Source: Armatimonadota bacterium (GTDB taxonomy: Bacteria; Sysuimicrobiota; Sysuimicrobiia; Sysuimicrobiales; Kaftiobacteriaceae). From it: DNA of 6,760 nt. Position 1 is the stretch's first letter, and each line of letters opens with the position of its first letter. Position numbers and translations under genes: made by a program. Below, piece by piece: positions 5,761 through 6,760 of the stretch. Where the stretch lies: positions 1 through 6,760 of the forward strand of contig JAIBHM010000104.1 in assembly GCA_020028535.1 (NCBI GenBank), read 5' to 3'. The notes beneath the pieces were generated by a model that was not told the DNA's origin, ran no database searches, and saw only the letters and a program-made list of their open reading frames with translations.

Positions 5761-6648
5761 CTAGACCGTGGCGACCGCCAGCTCCCTCAGCACCGCCTGA
5801 ATCTGTTCTATCTCCTTGGGCGTCGCCTCAACCAGAGGCAGCCTCGGCTTGCCGACGTTGAACCCGCTCATGTTCAGGGCGGCCTTCAGCGGTACCGGGT
5901 TGGTCGTGATGAACAGGACCTTGAACAACGGCAGCATGCGCAGGTGCAGCTGCAGGGCTTTGCGCACGTCTCCCCGCTCGTAGGATTTCACCATCTCCTG
6001 AATATCTCGGCCGACCAGGTGCGAGGCAACGCTCACCACCCCGGTTCCGCCCACAGACAGGATCGGCAGGGTCAAGCTGTCGTCGCCGCTGTAGATGAGA
6101 AACTCTTCCTTGGTCCGCCGGCGGATGTCGGAGGCCTGGTCGAGATTTCCGGTCGCCTCTTTCACCGCCACAATGTTGGGGATTTCCGACAGCCGCTCGA
6201 TCGTCTCCGGCGCGCAGTTGACACCGGTGCGGCCTGGGATGTTGTAGAGCATGCACGGCAGGCGCGTGGACTCCGCGATCGCCCGGAAGTGCGCGTACAG
6301 TCCATCCTGTGACGGCCGGTTGTAGTACGGGTTCACGAGCAGCAGGCCGTCGGCCCCGGCGCGCGCTGCCTCGTTTGACAGATGAATCGAATGCCTGGTG
6401 TCGTTCGTGCCGGTGCCGGCGACCACCATCGCCCGGGCCCCGACCGTCTCCTTGACGGTCCGGAACAGCCGGATCTTTTCCTCATCCGACAGCGTCGGCG
6501 ACTCGCCGGTCGTGCCGGCGATGACAATTCCCTCTGACCCGTTGTCTACCAGGTGCCTGGCCAGCCGGGTCGCCTCATTCCAGTTCACCGCCCCGTGCTC
6601 GTCGAACGGGGTGGCCATTGCGGTCAGGACGCGTCCGAAGATCGCCAT
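5761..6648 (-). CDS. dapA: 4-hydroxy-tetrahydrodipicolinate synthase
   Basis: This cytoplasmic enzyme condenses pyruvate with aspartate semialdehyde, the first committed step to diaminopimelate and lysine. At 295 residues it is typical. It is a (beta/alpha)8 aldolase with every expected active-site element: GTTGES (45-50, Thr46/Thr47), NPYYNRP (106-112, Tyr109), YNIPGRTG (135-142, Tyr135 and Arg140 that binds the carboxylate), Schiff-base Lys163 in VAVKEATGN, and YSGDD (186-190). N-acetylneuraminate lyase and other family members share the fold, but the GTTGES and YNIPGRTG forms together with the aspartate kinase gene upstream point to DapA. The ATG at 6648 has GGAGG (6661-6657) 8 bases upstream, touching the kinase stop codon. 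The gap to the kinase is 13 bases, so the two genes are co-transcribed and probably coupled. The gene ends in TAG 2 bases before the glycosylase start. Confidence 0.97.
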   Translation of the reverse strand: MAIFGRVLTAMATPFDEHGAVNWNEATRLARHLVDNGSEGIVIAGTTGESPTLSDEEKIRLFRTVKETVGARAMVVAGTGTNDTRHSIHLSNEAARAGADGLLLVNPYYNRPSQDGLYAHFRAIAESTRLPCMLYNIPGRTGVNCAPETIERLSEIPNIVAVKEATGNLDQASDIRRRTKEEFLIYSGDDSLTLPILSVGGTGVVSVASHLVGRDIQEMVKSYERGDVRKALQLHLRMLPLFKVLFITTNPVPLKAALNMSGFNVGKPRLPLVEATPKEIEQIQAVLRELAVATV

Positions 6649-6656
6649 CAGCAGTG

Positions 6657-6661
6657 CCTCC
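6657..6661 (-). promoter_or_regulatory. Ribosome binding site of dapA, adjoining the kinase stop
   Basis: GGAGG lies 8 bases before the dapA ATG and follows the kinase TAA without a gap. This is a clear Shine-Dalgarno and fixes the dapA start. Confidence 0.7.
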
Positions 6662-6760
6662 TTACCCCTCGGTCTCCTTCTCTGATTCTACCTCTTCGGC
6701 CAGCCCGAACTCATCATGCAGCGCCCGGAGGGCCCGGTCCATCTGCTCCCGGCGCACCAG
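6662..6760 (-). CDS. lysC: Aspartate kinase, C-terminal end (partial)
   Basis: Only the last 32 codons are present; the gene continues past the right edge, and the fragment is too short to appear as a complete ORF. It ends in TAA at 6664-6662. The residues LVRREQMDRALRALHDEFGL (first 20) match the closing ACT-domain helix of aspartate kinases, which commonly end in V-x-E-x-D-x-x-R-A-x-x-A-L-H-x-x-F. The 12 residues after this are an acidic tail (AEEVESEKETEG). Aspartate kinase makes aspartyl phosphate, feeding dapA, which starts 13 bases downstream; the pair forms the start of the lysine/DAP branch. The family end motif plus dapA next door makes this assignment good, but the isoform (lysC or dapG type) and its feedback inhibitor cannot be told from the tail. 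Confidence 0.83.
   Translation of the reverse strand: MVRREQMDRALRALHDEFGLAEEVESEKETEG

Noticed and set aside
1..6760. CRISPR array, insertion sequence, tRNA, rRNA, toxin-antitoxin or defence genes
   Set aside because: No repeated spacer pattern, terminal inverted repeats, transposase motifs or RNA-gene signatures were seen; genes fill nearly all of the window and all are housekeeping or transport.

Overview
This window is an ordinary chromosomal block in which every supported gene lies on the minus strand. Read in the direction of transcription (high to low coordinates) it holds: the last 32 codons of an aspartate kinase (lysC type), dapA (4-hydroxy-tetrahydrodipicolinate synthase), a family-4-like uracil-DNA glycosylase, uppP (undecaprenyl-diphosphatase), ftsK/spoIIIE (septal DNA translocase), a BMP/PnrA-family lipoprotein that binds the substrate of an ABC importer, and the N-terminal 227 codons of the importer's ATPase, which runs off the left edge.

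The DNA is GC-rich by eye. The gene order resembles a cluster known in Bacillota: B. subtilis has dapG-dapA close to spoIIIE, and Listeria has ftsK followed by the BMP lipoprotein tcsA and its ABC transporter genes. I infer a GC-rich bacterium of, or near, the Gram-positive (Terrabacteria) lineages. Sequence alone does not fix the phylum, and nothing in the window looks recently transferred (no IS, integrase, tRNA or CRISPR).

Layout: lysC to ftsK (6760 to 2010) is very tightly packed, with gaps of 13, 2, 38 and 3 bases, and it reads as one operon. It joins lysine/diaminopimelate synthesis (lysC, dapA), recycling of the lipid carrier that uses DAP-containing wall precursors (uppP) and chromosome segregation at the septum (ftsK), with a base-excision-repair gene in the middle. 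A 152-base gap (1858-2009) follows. It has several possible RNA pairings, including a possible compact three-way junction and a hairpin that partly covers the ribosome binding site of the next gene. The importer unit then starts. Between lipoprotein and ATPase a 91-base gap holds a strong 14-bp hairpin with a U-containing tail, probably an attenuator that makes the binding protein more abundant than the membrane machinery.

No undescribed multi-gene system is visible. The points most worth a second look are the glycosylase, which lacks one of the four cysteines expected to hold its iron-sulfur cluster and has a longer loop there, and the RNA structure in the two intergenic regions around the lipoprotein gene.
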